Source: Terriglobia bacterium (GTDB taxonomy: Bacteria > Acidobacteriota > Terriglobia > Terriglobales > Acidobacteriaceae). From it: a stretch of DNA of 64,000 bases. The stretch is from the NCBI GenBank assembly GCA_032252755.1, contig JAVUPY010000059.1:1-64000 (forward strand), given 5' to 3'. Numbering within the stretch: the first letter of the stretch is position 1; each line of letters opens with the position of its first letter. Below, piece by piece: positions 43,941 to 53,078 of this stretch. Made by a program: the position numbers and the translations under genes. Under the pieces are notes generated by a model. That model was not told the DNA's origin. It worked only from the letters and a program-made list of their open reading frames with translations, and made no database searches.

Positions 43941-45065
43941 CTACACTGGCAATTCTTCCTGTCGCCAACCCACCTCGGCCGCTTTCGGTTCGCGGCAAAG
44001 GTCCAACACCAGGTTTTCCAGCACCATCCGTTTGCTCGGCGGATTCGAGCGCAATCCCAAGTCGGCCTTCGCTATGAGGCGTATGGCACGCGTCAGCTCG
44101 CGGCGAGATTTATAGCGGCGTGCCTGACGGATCACGTCTTCGGCGGCAAAGGGTGGCACCCGGAATCCCTGCCACAGAACCTGCCACAGCGCGCGCGAGT
44201 CACGAACGTTGCGTTCACTGATAACGAGCATCTGGCGGAAGGTTTTGGCCAGCATGTAGAGGTGCCCGATCGCGGCGTCTTCGCCGTCGCTGGTGGAGAG
44301 CACGGCGTCAAGTACTTCGAGAGCGCGCGTTCGGTTCTTGGCGCTGATCGCGTCGGTTAATTCGTAGAGCGTACGCTGCTTTGCCGCGAGCACCATGGTT
44401 TCGACATCGCCCAAGGTGATGCGCTTCTTTTCGCCAACATACAGGATCAGCTTCTCCAATTCATTGGAGATCATCATCATGTCGCCGCCGAGCGAATCCA
44501 CCATTTCGTGGGCCGCATCGGGATCAACCTTCACACCATCGGCGGAAGCGGATTCCGTAATCCAGCGTGTCGCCTCGCCCTCGTCCACGCGAGCGAACTC
44601 GATGACCTGGCAGTGCTCCCCAAGAGTCTCGCGGATGCGCTCGTAGCGATCCTTGTCCTGCAATTCCATGCGACGGAGGTCCGCGGGAATGCTGATATGG
44701 TCGGCGATAAAGACGATGAGCGCATCGGGATTGGGGCGCTCGAAGTATGCCTCAATGGCGGCGAACTCCGCGTCGTGCTTGCCACGGCCGTACAGGGCTT
44801 TAACGCCGCGAATGAAGAAAACCTGGAAGGGCGCCATCAGCGATGGGGTTCGTGCGCGATCGAGGATCTCCGTGATCTCCGTCTGGTCGAGATCGAACTC
44901 GTAGAAGCTGAACTCGCGCATTCCGGCGGGGATAAGGTGAGCGAGGACGGCGTCCCGGCAGCGCTTGCGAAAAAAAGCTTCATCTCCCAGGAACACGTAC
45001 CCGGCCGCCAATTTCCGCTTTTCCACCGCGTCGACGAACTTGTCGGTTGACGCAAATGCCCGCAC
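43941..45065 (-). CDS. holA: DNA polymerase III delta subunit
   Basis: The 374-residue clamp-loader subunit opens the beta clamp. Features are YVFLGDEAFFRKRCRDAVLA near the N-terminus, the FSFYEFDLDQTEITEILDRA region, and helical C-terminal LRQMLVISER / DVIRQARRYKSRRELTRAIR blocks. It follows lptE by 33 bp, the common lptE-holA order. The ATP-binding motifs are degenerate as expected for delta. Confidence 0.92.
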   Translation of the reverse strand: MRAFASTDKFVDAVEKRKLAAGYVFLGDEAFFRKRCRDAVLAHLIPAGMREFSFYEFDLDQTEITEILDRARTPSLMAPFQVFFIRGVKALYGRGKHDAEFAAIEAYFERPNPDALIVFIADHISIPADLRRMELQDKDRYERIRETLGEHCQVIEFARVDEGEATRWITESASADGVKVDPDAAHEMVDSLGGDMMMISNELEKLILYVGEKKRITLGDVETMVLAAKQRTLYELTDAISAKNRTRALEVLDAVLSTSDGEDAAIGHLYMLAKTFRQMLVISERNVRDSRALWQVLWQGFRVPPFAAEDVIRQARRYKSRRELTRAIRLIAKADLGLRSNPPSKRMVLENLVLDLCREPKAAEVGWRQEELPV

Positions 45066-45098
45066 TTCGTGTCCTTTTGTGTCCTTCGTAGTCAGGTT

Positions 45099-45647
45099 CT
45101 AGTACATCTCCAGCACATTCGAAACCAGCGTGCGCGCGAAATCCTTGGCAAGGCGCTGTTCCGCAGGGCCCTGCTCCTCGAAGAACGACGACAATTCGCG
45201 CGAGACCTGGTACTGCTCGCGATACGTGTAATTCGAGTTTTCGTAGAGAATTCGACCGTCTTTCGCGGTCAGAACCACCCTCATGTTCACTGTAACCAGA
45301 CCCGATGATGCCCGTCCGGTATTCGAGTCGTAGGTCAGCGGCGCCAGTTGCGTTCCGGTGACCCATCCCCGTAAAACCGCGTCCGCACCGTTTGGATCGC
45401 TGACAATGCGGTAATGTGTGCGCGTGTTGAATTCGCGAACCACGGCTTCGGTAAGGATGGTCTCGATCCTGTATGTCTGCGTTTGATTCACGAATGCCGG
45501 AATCGCGAGCGTTTTGACGTAGGTTGGGATTTTTACCGCTTTACCCGCCGTGTGGTACCCGCAACTGGAAGTAACGATCGCGATCGAAATCAGTATTGTA
45601 CTCGCAACCACGAACCCGTATTTTGTGCTTCCAATTCGTCGGTTCAC
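45099..45647 (-). CDS. lptE: LPS-assembly lipoprotein LptE
   Basis: The 182-residue lipoprotein forms the plug of the LptD outer-membrane LPS translocon. The lipobox VTSSC-GYH follows a signal helix (VVASTILISIAIVTSSC). AGKAVKIPTYVKTLAIPAF and TILTEAVVREFNTRTHYRIV are typical LptE segments. Position just before holA supports the call. It implies LPS-bearing diderm envelope. Confidence 0.9.
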   Translation of the reverse strand: MNRRIGSTKYGFVVASTILISIAIVTSSCGYHTAGKAVKIPTYVKTLAIPAFVNQTQTYRIETILTEAVVREFNTRTHYRIVSDPNGADAVLRGWVTGTQLAPLTYDSNTGRASSGLVTVNMRVVLTAKDGRILYENSNYTYREQYQVSRELSSFFEEQGPAEQRLAKDFARTLVSNVLEMY

Positions 45648-45670
45648 CCGATCACCCGATCTACAGTTGC

Positions 45671-46729
45671 CTATTGCACTTGCCCGCGGGGACGAGTCGC
45701 GACCATCTCTTCCGCGCAGTTGACCGCCATAGTCGCAAGCACGCGAAGGTTATCGGCCGCGGCCCACAGCCAGAAACCGGTATCGCGCTGCACGTCGGGA
45801 CGCACGGAAACGAGAATGTCCTCCGCACCGGCAACATTCACGTTGCTGGGCTCCTCGTCTTGCGAATGCGTGATCTGGACGTGCTCGCCGCTCAGCGCCG
45901 CCTGCAACTCGTTCTGATCGAACCGCGACGCGAGGTCAATGTATATGGAAAACGTATGCGCATGAAAGACCGGTGCGTGCAACAGCATCAAGGATGGCAA
46001 CGGCAGTTTCCCGTTTGTGATGCGCGAGTAGTGGTTCAGTATGCGCAGCTCGGTCGCACGCATGGACGGCTTGATGTTCTCGCCGTAACCGCTGCCGAGA
46101 TTGAACGCCACCTGTGTTCCAAACACGTTCATCGGCATCTGCTGAAAGGAGAGCAGGTTTACGGTCTGATCGTGCAGCTCGTCCATACCGCGCTTGCCAT
46201 ACTCTGACGCGGGCTCGCAGACAGTCGCAATGATGCTGCGAATCTCGCGCACCTTCTGCACGCGCGCGAATAATACCGCCAGCACGGCGGCGGCCGGATG
46301 TGCGACGACCACCGGCGCAGTCTCTAATTCGACCTTTTGCCGAACTCCAAGTTCACGTTCTACCAGAGGCGCACGCAGGATCGCACCATTCTCCCCGTCT
46401 AACGCATAACTGAGATCGATGATTTCACTGCCGGCATCGCGCGCCAGCCGCCACGTCTTCGCCGTGTAAGCCTCATCTGAGCAACAAAAGGTAAAGTCTA
46501 TGTCTTCGAGGTGCTCCGGTGTCACCTGCTGGATGAAGGTCGGCTCGTCTCCGACCGCCTCGACTTGTCCCAGCGATTCCTCGTCGTCGAGGAGTTTTAC
46601 GTCATCGGATGGGAAACTGCGCTCCGAAAGTACGTCCTTCACTTCTTTGCCCTTGAGCGACGCGGCGCCCACCACTGCGACGTGGAAAAGGCCGCTCCAA
46701 GACTCTCCGGATTTTCCGGTGCGTGTCAT
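45671..46729 (-). CDS. Aspartate-semialdehyde dehydrogenase homologue lacking the catalytic Cys
   Basis: The 352-residue product (ATG 46729) has the ASADH plan: Rossmann start HVAVVGAASLKGKEVKDVL, CCSDEAYTAKTWRLARDAGS, IIDLSYALDG, and a substrate-domain His in HAPVFHAHTFS. Where true ASADHs have the nucleophile NCST, this one reads VVAHPAAAVLA (His144-Ala148), so it cannot form the thioester. This resembles the Usg-type paralogues of ASADH. It lies between pssA and lptE in a lipid/LPS run, suggesting a non-lysine-pathway role. Function unknown. Confidence 0.85.
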   Translation of the reverse strand: MTRTGKSGESWSGLFHVAVVGAASLKGKEVKDVLSERSFPSDDVKLLDDEESLGQVEAVGDEPTFIQQVTPEHLEDIDFTFCCSDEAYTAKTWRLARDAGSEIIDLSYALDGENGAILRAPLVERELGVRQKVELETAPVVVAHPAAAVLAVLFARVQKVREIRSIIATVCEPASEYGKRGMDELHDQTVNLLSFQQMPMNVFGTQVAFNLGSGYGENIKPSMRATELRILNHYSRITNGKLPLPSLMLLHAPVFHAHTFSIYIDLASRFDQNELQAALSGEHVQITHSQDEEPSNVNVAGAEDILVSVRPDVQRDTGFWLWAAADNLRVLATMAVNCAEEMVATRPRGQVQ

Positions 46730-46794
46730 TCGATCAAATTGCCTCGTTCTCAGCCTAACAGATGATTCCCTGGCCAGCACCGTGAACTACGATT

Positions 46795-47658
46795 CTACGC
46801 GTGCGGCGATTCCGCGGGCGCGTTGGGCTGTCCGCCGCGGCGAACTTCAAAGGCAAGGCGCGCAATGATGCCGGAAAACAGGTAAAGCAACGCCAGGGCA
46901 ATCAGAACATAGCGCGACCACACCCATATGAGCGCAATCAACAGCCCAATGACAATAATCAGCCGGAAAGGATGGCGGCTGCGGAAATCGATGCTCTTCG
47001 CGCTCCAGAACCGCCATGTGCTTACCTCCAGAAACCCAAGCATGAAGACAAACGTCATCCATACAGGAGCCAGCCACCAGACCGTAATTGGCGACCCCAG
47101 AGCGAAATGAACCGTTGCGGCAATGCATCCTGCGCCGGCCGGAATTGGCATCCCGACAAAATATTTCCGGCCCGGACGCCCTGGGTTCTTTGGCTGAGGG
47201 TTCAGGGTGATGTTGAACCGCGCCAGTCGCGATGCGCCGGCAGCGAGGAAAAGGAAGCAAATGAGCGCCCCAAACTGCAGCAGGTTATGACGAAGGTCGG
47301 GGTTGAGATCAAACGGCAGCTGATGGAATCCCCAGAAGTAGGCGAGAGCCGCCGGCGCTACACCAAAAGTGACTACATCGGCGAGCGAATCCAATTCTTT
47401 GCCGAAATCACTGGAAGTATTCGTCAGCCGCGCAATAGTGCCATCCAAGCCGTCAAAGAGAACCGCAAAACCAATCGCGATTGCGGCGAAATTAAAGTGC
47501 TGTGGTTCGGCGACGTTTCCCTGTACCGCCTGCAAGATTGCATAAAAACCTGCGCCCAGGTTCCCCATGGTAAAGGCCGAGGGCAGCAGGTACATCCCTT
47601 TGCGGTGTCGGCGCGGCTTCTGGTCGGTGGCACGACGATTGAGGGCCCCGTTCATCAA
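46795..47658 (-). CDS. pssA: CDP-diacylglycerol-serine O-phosphatidyltransferase
   Basis: The 287-residue membrane enzyme makes phosphatidylserine from CDP-diacylglycerol and serine. The CDP-alcohol phosphotransferase motif is [20 protein letters not shown] followed by [15 protein letters not shown]. About eight helices follow [20 protein letters not shown]. It overlaps psd by four bases, so the two steps to phosphatidylethanolamine are coupled. N-terminal basic segment [14 protein letters not shown] is cytoplasmic. Confidence 0.95.
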   Translation of the reverse strand: MMNGALNRRATDQKPRRHRKGMYLLPSAFTMGNLGAGFYAILQAVQGNVAEPQHFNFAAIAIGFAVLFDGLDGTIARLTNTSSDFGKELDSLADVVTFGVAPAALAYFWGFHQLPFDLNPDLRHNLLQFGALICFLFLAAGASRLARFNITLNPQPKNPGRPGRKYFVGMPIPAGAGCIAATVHFALGSPITVWWLAPVWMTFVFMLGFLEVSTWRFWSAKSIDFRSRHPFRLIIVIGLLIALIWVWSRYVLIALALLYLFSGIIARLAFEVRRGGQPNAPAESPHA

Positions 47659-48317
47659 TATCTCTCCGGTGTCGTTGCGTGGGGCGCTGGAACACTGCCG
47701 CCCGCCACAGGTAGCACTGCCAGCACACTCGAACCACCCTTAACGTGATCTCCAATCTTTACCGAAACCTGTGCCTCGGCGGAAAACAGAACATCGCAGC
47801 GTGAGCCGAACTTGATCATGCCAACCCGCTGCCCGCGAGCCACGCGGTCCCCAACCTTGTAGTTGAAGACGATGCGGCGGGCGATCAGGCCGGCAATCTG
47901 CTTGAAGACGACTACCTCGCCGTTGTCCCCGATCACCGTGCAGATGCTCTGCTCGTTTAACTCCGCCGAATCCGGCCCCATCGCATTTCGATATTGGCCG
48001 TGCTTATAGGCAAAATCCGTAATCACTCCGCCGATGGGCGAGCGATTCACGTGGACATTAAATACGTTCAGGAAAATGCTGATGCGGGTTCGGGACTGAC
48101 CATTCAGTTGAATCGTCGAAACGTCAGTTACTTTGCCGTCTGCGCAGGAGACGATCGCCCCCGGGCCGACCGGAATCATCCGCTCAGGATCGCGGAAGAA
48201 CCAGAGGCAGAAAATCCCCAGGAGCACTGGGATAAATGCCAGAGGCCAAGCCACCCAGCCCACAACGACAGCAGCAGCCAGACAGCCGAGCGCGTAGAAG
48301 TAGCCGTCTCGAACCAT
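47655..48317 (-). CDS. psd: Phosphatidylserine decarboxylase (short type)
   Basis: The 220-residue proenzyme converts phosphatidylserine to phosphatidylethanolamine. Two N-terminal helices precede [12 protein letters not shown], the conserved [16 protein letters not shown] block, and the self-cleavage site in [13 protein letters not shown], where cleavage at Gly-Ser creates the pyruvoyl group. The short length and KFGSR site are those of the Psd-A subfamily. It is first in the psd-pssA pair. Confidence 0.95.
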   Translation of the reverse strand: MVRDGYFYALGCLAAAVVVGWVAWPLAFIPVLLGIFCLWFFRDPERMIPVGPGAIVSCADGKVTDVSTIQLNGQSRTRISIFLNVFNVHVNRSPIGGVITDFAYKHGQYRNAMGPDSAELNEQSICTVIGDNGEVVVFKQIAGLIARRIVFNYKVGDRVARGQRVGMIKFGSRCDVLFSAEAQVSVKIGDHVKGGSSVLAVLPVAGGSVPAPHATTPERY

Positions 48318-48396
48318 GGATTGCTCAGATTATATCGAACGCTAGAGCCAGACACCTGAATTCCTGACGGTGCGGCGTACTGACCCGGAAATCAAA

Positions 48397-48420
48397 CGCC
48401 CCGGCGGCAATTCCGGGGCG
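48397..48420 (-). terminator. Terminator after the DUF465 gene
   Basis: CGCCCCGG and CCGGGGCG form a strong stem. On the minus strand it is followed by TTTGATTT, so it would end transcription coming from the 48519 gene before psd. Confidence 0.7.
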
Positions 48421-48518
48421 ATTGTACTCGAAATCGGTTATTTTCAGTTACATCCGCAAGGGTTCCGCAGGCACAGACCTGCTCCTTGCAGGGGCGCAAA
48501 TGCCTCTTCCAAGCCCGA

Positions 48519-48746
48519 TTAGGCTACGGCCGTCGTTCGACGAGCTTGCTGTTCCAGGTGCTCCATCTGGTCTTTCAATCTAAGTTTCAGCTTTTTAAGT
48601 CGGATCTCTTCGAGCTTTTCGTCTTCGGAGAGGTACTTCTTGGAGGTGAGGGAATCAAGACGCTGGGCGTACTGTGCATGTTCCTGGACCAACTGGCGAA
48701 ATTCATCGCTCGTGGCCAGGAGATGGTCGCGTACTGGAGTAACCAT
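48519..48746 (-). CDS. DUF465 (YdcH-type) small coiled-coil protein
   Basis: The 75-residue helical protein MVTPVRDHLLATSDEFRQLV ... HAQYAQRLDSLTSKKYLSED ... LRLKDQMEHL has the DUF465 pattern of a short antiparallel coiled coil. The ATG follows GGAGGTCAACTGG. Family members are common and mostly uncharacterised. Confidence 0.85.
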   Translation of the reverse strand: MVTPVRDHLLATSDEFRQLVQEHAQYAQRLDSLTSKKYLSEDEKLEEIRLKKLKLRLKDQMEHLEQQARRTTAVA

Positions 48747-48805
48747 CCAGTTGACCTCCTAGGTCGCAATTGTGAAAAAGAAATTACACCCCCGGCAGAG
48801 GTGGG

Positions 48806-49273
48806 TCAACCCCTTTCGCGAGCAGCCGTAACAAGATTCTTCTTGTAGAGAATTGCATCCTCGGATGGGTTGTGATAGTACCCCGGACGCAAGCCGACCT
48901 GCTGGAATCCCCAGTTCTCATAAAGACACCGCGCAGCATGGTTTGAGACGCGAACTTCGAGGTAGACACTCTCCGCCGCAGCTTTGCGTAATTCGCCGAG
49001 CAACGTCGCCAGTAGGTGAGCAGCATATCGTTTTCGGCGCGACGGAATGGAAACCGCAATATTCTCCAACTCCCATTCGCGGGCTATCTCCGCCGCAACC
49101 GCAAAACCCATCACTTCTCCGCTCTCCTCAAGAACCAGCACAACTCGTATGGGAGGTGACTCGGTCAGGGCCCGTTCATACTGGCTGACAGTCCAGTGAC
49201 CGGCCGAGTCGGACTCATGGGAAATCGCGATCAAGCGCGGAATGTCACGGACCGTAGCTCGGCGGATCCTCAC
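48806..49273 (-). CDS. rimI: Ribosomal-protein S18 alanine N-acetyltransferase-like GNAT
   Basis: The 155-residue GNAT enzyme starts with GTG (MRIRRATVRDIPRLIAISHE). The acetyl-CoA loop VSIPSRRKRYAAHLLATLLG and YLEVRVSNHAARCLYENWGF match RimI, which acetylates the N-terminus of S18. Its neighbour tsaB, upstream in the same direction, is the usual genomic partner of rimI. Substrate is inferred from that context. Confidence 0.85.
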   Translation of the reverse strand: MRIRRATVRDIPRLIAISHESDSAGHWTVSQYERALTESPPIRVVLVLEESGEVMGFAVAAEIAREWELENIAVSIPSRRKRYAAHLLATLLGELRKAAAESVYLEVRVSNHAARCLYENWGFQQVGLRPGYYHNPSEDAILYKKNLVTAARERG

Positions 49274-49417
49274 AGAAACAAGTTAGAAGGTGGACGACAT
49301 AACTTCAACTTAGAACCCAAAAATCTTCGCGGGTCAACCCGCATTAAAAACACGAGCAGAGGGGAGCGGGATGAAACTCAAGTTCGTTGGCTTTTTGGAA
49401 TCCGCGCGAATCCGCGG

Positions 49418-50122
49418 TCAGCTTTTGTTCTCAATGCCCAGCTTCGGCGCCGAGAATAACTCAGCGTCGGAGCGACGGATGTAGTTCGCATCCAGGGTCT
49501 CGATCGAGACTATCTCACCCGCAAAGTACTTGCACAAACCGAACTGCGCGTACAGATCGGCCTTGGGCCTGGAAATGTGTTCTGCAGGTAGACCTGCCCG
49601 CTGGATGCTTTCTTCAACCGTGAAATCCGGCGTGTAAGTGACTGGAACCGGGTGTCGTGCATTCAGCCACTTGAGGAAATCGGGGACGGGAGTGAGCGCC
49701 TCATTGAGGTTCTTGATTGAGTTCGGATTCGCGCCTTCGTATTCGCCAACGTAGACCTCGTTCCGCTGTGCATCGAGCGCTGCAAAAACAATGCCCTGCC
49801 TCTTAGCCGTAAATGCAATTGCTTCCAGAACGCTGATCGCAACCACCGGAACTTGCATGACATCGGAAAGTGCCTTGACGGTACTGATGCCGACACGCAG
49901 CCCGGTGAACGATCCCGGCCCCGAAGCGACTACCAGCAATCCGATTTCGGACTTCCGTTTGCCGGTTTTCGCGAGAGCGTGTGACAGAGTGGGGATCAAC
50001 TGCGCGGAGTACGTTCCGCCGGCGATTGGCGCAAGGTGGAGCACCTCGAACGAGCACTTGTCGCCTTCCGCCAGCGCGAGGCTTCCTTCCCGTCCCGAAG
50101 TGTCGATGGCGCAGATGAGCAT
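49418..50122 (-). CDS. tsaB: tRNA t6A biosynthesis protein TsaB
   Basis: The 234-residue ASKHA-fold protein starts at ATG 50122 (MLICAIDTSGREGSLALAEG). ASGPGSFTGLRVGISTVKAL is the family signature. It supports TsaD in making threonylcarbamoyladenosine at tRNA position 37. A longer frame upstream enters a repeat and is not used. rimI follows it by 144 bases. Confidence 0.93.
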   Translation of the reverse strand: MLICAIDTSGREGSLALAEGDKCSFEVLHLAPIAGGTYSAQLIPTLSHALAKTGKRKSEIGLLVVASGPGSFTGLRVGISTVKALSDVMQVPVVAISVLEAIAFTAKRQGIVFAALDAQRNEVYVGEYEGANPNSIKNLNEALTPVPDFLKWLNARHPVPVTYTPDFTVEESIQRAGLPAEHISRPKADLYAQFGLCKYFAGEIVSIETLDANYIRRSDAELFSAPKLGIENKS

Positions 50123-50127
50123 AGGGT

Positions 50128-50198
50128 GCAAGATCCAAGGCACAAGGTCCAAGAAAAGGCGCTGTTTCTTGCACCTTATAGCTTGTGCCTTGCACCTC
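50128..50198. repeat. Hairpin of short direct repeats (family D-like)
   Basis: GTGCAAGATCCAAGGCACAA with GGTCCAAG is mirrored by TTGCACCTTATAGCTTGTGC and CTTGCACCTCC around GGCGCTG. The long imperfect stem fills the gap between meaB and tsaB. Confidence 0.65.
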
Positions 50199-51158
50199 CT
50201 ATTTCCCGTTGAACTTCCCAATGATCTCGTCGATCAGCGTATACGGATCGCGCTTGTGTTCGGCGACATCGGCCGCATAGCGCTGCGCGTCATCATCTGA
50301 CAGCTGCTGCCGTAACACCCGTTCCAGCAATTCGTCGCGGAGCATGGCAATCAACCGGTTGCGCCAGTTCTCCATCCGGCGCTTTCGGCCCAGTTCAGTG
50401 CTGTCGAGAAACTTCTCGTATATATCGATCGCCTTCGCCAGTTCCGGCACGCCGGTTCCATCGCTTGCAATTGTCTTTACCACGGGAGGGGTCCAGTTGT
50501 CGCTACGTGGGTGCGCCAGCGACTGCATGGCACGGATCTCGCGCTCTACCCGGTCGGCTCCATCACGGTCGGCCTTGTTGATCACGAAAATGTCTGCAAT
50601 CTCCATGATGCCGGCTTTGATCGACTGCACATCGTCACCCATGCCGGGCACGAGAATGACCATGGTGACATCGGCAAGCCGCACGATATCGATCTCGTCC
50701 TGGCCGACGCCCACGGTTTCGATCATCACGAGGTCGCGGCCGCTGGCATCAAGAACAGTTGCAATGTCGGCAGTCGTATGCGACAGGCCACCCAGAGCAC
50801 CGCGTGTTGCCATGCTGCGAATGAAGATTCCCGGATCGGCATGATGCGACGACATGCGAATGCGGTCACCGAGAATAGCACCACCAGAGAAAGGACTGGT
50901 CGGATCGACGGCGACGATGCCAACCGTTTTACCCTGCTTGCGGTACTCTCGTGCCAGCGCGTCTACCAGCGTGCTTTTACCTGCCCCCGGCGAGCCCGTA
51001 ACGCCCAGAACACGCGCACGGCCACTATGCTCGAACAAACCCTTCAGCAGATCGTGCGAACACTCATCGCGATTCTCTACGGCGGTTATGGCGCGCGCCA
51101 GGGCACGCGGATTTCCAGCACGTATCTGCTCAATCCAGGATTGCATAGCGGAGTTCAC
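50199..51158 (-). CDS. meaB: MeaB/ArgK-type GTPase (methylmalonyl-CoA mutase chaperone)
   Basis: The 319-residue G3E-family GTPase protects or reloads B12-dependent acyl-CoA mutases. Walker A GVTGSPGAGKSTLVDALARE, GIVAVDPTSPFSGGAILGDR, ETVGVGQDEIDI and FVINKADRDGADR are diagnostic. GTG at 51158 behind CAGGA is used; an ATG four codons later is possible. No mutase gene lies in the window. Confidence 0.93.
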   Translation of the reverse strand: MNSAMQSWIEQIRAGNPRALARAITAVENRDECSHDLLKGLFEHSGRARVLGVTGSPGAGKSTLVDALAREYRKQGKTVGIVAVDPTSPFSGGAILGDRIRMSSHHADPGIFIRSMATRGALGGLSHTTADIATVLDASGRDLVMIETVGVGQDEIDIVRLADVTMVILVPGMGDDVQSIKAGIMEIADIFVINKADRDGADRVEREIRAMQSLAHPRSDNWTPPVVKTIASDGTGVPELAKAIDIYEKFLDSTELGRKRRMENWRNRLIAMLRDELLERVLRQQLSDDDAQRYAADVAEHKRDPYTLIDEIIGKFNGK

Positions 51159-51298
51159 GATTGTCCTGAAAACTCTTCAGTGTAGCAGCCGAGGCGAGGA
51201 CGGCAAATCTTTAGATGTCCCGCGCCCCGTGAGGCTCATCCTCGGATTTCCAAACAAAGGAACCCAGGATCCACCGGTTCCGCAGCGAGCTCAGCGCC

Positions 51299-52576
51299 TC
51301 AGCGTTGATCTCTATTCAGGTGCGAGTACTTCTGCGCGCGCTCCAGCAGCATCGTTCTTTCACGTTCGTTGCGCGCGAGGGACGCAGCGCGTTCGATTTC
51401 ACCGCGGCCTTCCTCTATCCGTCCCAGCTTCACCAGGAAGTCGCCGCGAACGGCCGGCAGAAGATGATATTTCTGCAACGCCGGCTCGGACGCCAATTTA
51501 TCGACGACGTCCAGACCCGCTTGCGGGCCGAATGCCATTCCTACAGCGACTGCGCGGTTCAACTCAATTACCGGAGAGGGCACAATTTGTGCAAGGTCTT
51601 CATAGAGACTCGCGATTTGCTTCCAATCAGTCTCGTCGGCGCTGCGAGCTCGTGCATGGCAAGCCGCAATCGCCGCCTGCAGCGCATAAGGACCACGCTG
51701 GCCGCCAAGGTCTTCAGCTCGCTGCAGCGCAGACAATCCGCGACGTATCAGAAGCTGATCCCATTGCGCGCGGTTCTGGTCTCCAAGCAAAATCGGCTCG
51801 CCGTTTGGCCCGGTGCGTGCCCGCGCCCTTGAAGCCTGGATTTCCATGAGAGCAACCAAACCATGCACTTCGGACTCCCGCGGCTCCAACTGGGCCAGCA
51901 GCCGCCCAATGCGCATCGCCTCTTCGCATAATGCAGGTCGCATCCAGTCGTCACCCGCGGTCGCCGCATAGCCCTCGTTGAAGATCAAGTAAATCACTTC
52001 AAGAACCGAATCCAACCGCTCGACGAGATCCCTTCCGCGGGGAACTTCAAATGGAATTTTCTTCTCGGAAATTGTCCGCTTCGCTCGAACAATGCGTTGC
52101 GCAATCGTGGTTTCGGGCGCGAGGAAGGCGCGGGCAATTTCGTCGGTGGTCAGGCCGCCTAGCATGCGCAAGGTCAGCGCGACTCGAGCCTCCGGGGAGA
52201 GCGCGGGATGGCAGGCGGTGAAGAAAAGCCGCAGGATATCGTCGCCGATGTCGTCATCCATCGCAGCCTCAATTTCGAGCGCAGCCCTCTCTTGCCGCTC
52301 TTCCAACTCACGGCCGATCTCTACATGCTTTTGCTCTGTGCGGGTTTGGCGGCGAAAAAGATCGATCGCGCGATTCTTTCCGGCTTGCATCAGCCATGCG
52401 CCAGGATTATCCGGGATTCCCGTCTTTGGCCATTGTTGCAGCGCCGCCACCAGGGCATCCTGTGCCAGATCCTCAGCAACCGCCACGTCGCGAACCATGC
52501 GCGCCAGTCCGGCGATCAGTTTTGGAGCTTCCATCTTCCAGACGGCATCAATCGCGCGATGGACATCAGTAGTCAT
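51299..52576 (-). CDS. ECF sigma factor with C-terminal TPR-like extension (ECF42 type)
   Basis: The 425-residue protein has sigma2 (DLAQDALVAALQQWPKTGIP ... RNRAIDLFRRQTR) and sigma4 (RVALTLRMLGGLTTDEIARA, ETTIAQRIVRAKRTI) regions in residues 1-185. A ~235-residue helical extension (LIFNEGYAATAGDDWMRPAL ... RLLAQLEPRESEVHGLVALM) follows, the plan of ECF42 sigma factors. Those are typically encoded with DGPF/YCII proteins, and two such genes lie directly upstream in the same direction. No anti-sigma gene is visible. Confidence 0.92.
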   Translation of the reverse strand: MTTDVHRAIDAVWKMEAPKLIAGLARMVRDVAVAEDLAQDALVAALQQWPKTGIPDNPGAWLMQAGKNRAIDLFRRQTRTEQKHVEIGRELEERQERAALEIEAAMDDDIGDDILRLFFTACHPALSPEARVALTLRMLGGLTTDEIARAFLAPETTIAQRIVRAKRTISEKKIPFEVPRGRDLVERLDSVLEVIYLIFNEGYAATAGDDWMRPALCEEAMRIGRLLAQLEPRESEVHGLVALMEIQASRARARTGPNGEPILLGDQNRAQWDQLLIRRGLSALQRAEDLGGQRGPYALQAAIAACHARARSADETDWKQIASLYEDLAQIVPSPVIELNRAVAVGMAFGPQAGLDVVDKLASEPALQKYHLLPAVRGDFLVKLGRIEEGRGEIERAASLARNERERTMLLERAQKYSHLNRDQR

Positions 52577-52618
52577 CTGCTACTGATCACACCAAATTTG
52601 CGGGGCGATGGCAAATCA

Positions 52619-52661
52619 TGCCCCACCCTCAGCCCTGGTAATCGGCTATTAGGGTGGGGTA
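52619..52661. repeat. Intergenic palindrome, family A
   Basis: TGCCCCACCCTCAGCC is mirrored by GGCTATTAGGGTGGGGTA, between the YCII gene and the sigma factor. The inner part differs from other copies while the outer arms are kept. Confidence 0.7.
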
Positions 52662-52669
52662 GTCCGCCC

Positions 52670-53044
52670 TCAGGATGCCAACGCTTCTTTCGCCTGCTCC
52701 ATGCACTCACCGGCTTCATGGAGTTGTCGAATCTCGCATTCGCCGTCTCCGGCAAGGCTCAGGAAGTGTTTCGTCAACTCGATCGCCTCCTCGCGTGAGT
52801 TAGCTTTCAGAATGGCGAAGCCACCTACCAGTTCCCTCGCCTCGGTGAACGGTCCGTCGGTCGCAGTAATCTTTCCATTCGTGCGACGAACGCGTGCGCC
52901 CAGTGCGCTCGGCAGACACCCCTCGGTGGCGATCAGCCAGCCCTCACGGAATCCCTGCTCTGCCAGTTTGCCCATGGTTGCCATCTCCTCCGCCGTGGGC
53001 GGAGTATTGCTTTCCACATGTTTGTAGATACTCAGGAACCGCAT
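52670..53044 (-). CDS. YCII/DGPF-domain protein (second copy)
   Basis: This 124-residue protein (MRFLSIYKHVESNTPPTAEE) has a YCII-type fold with the signature TATDGPFTEARELVGGFAILKA. It lies between the first YCII protein and the ECF42-like sigma factor, all in one direction. The biochemical role of DGPF proteins is not settled; they are expected targets or partners of ECF42. Confidence 0.9.
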   Translation of the reverse strand: MRFLSIYKHVESNTPPTAEEMATMGKLAEQGFREGWLIATEGCLPSALGARVRRTNGKITATDGPFTEARELVGGFAILKANSREEAIELTKHFLSLAGDGECEIRQLHEAGECMEQAKEALAS

Positions 53045-53078
53045 GACTACTCTCCTATCGAATCTAAGATGTTCTTCG

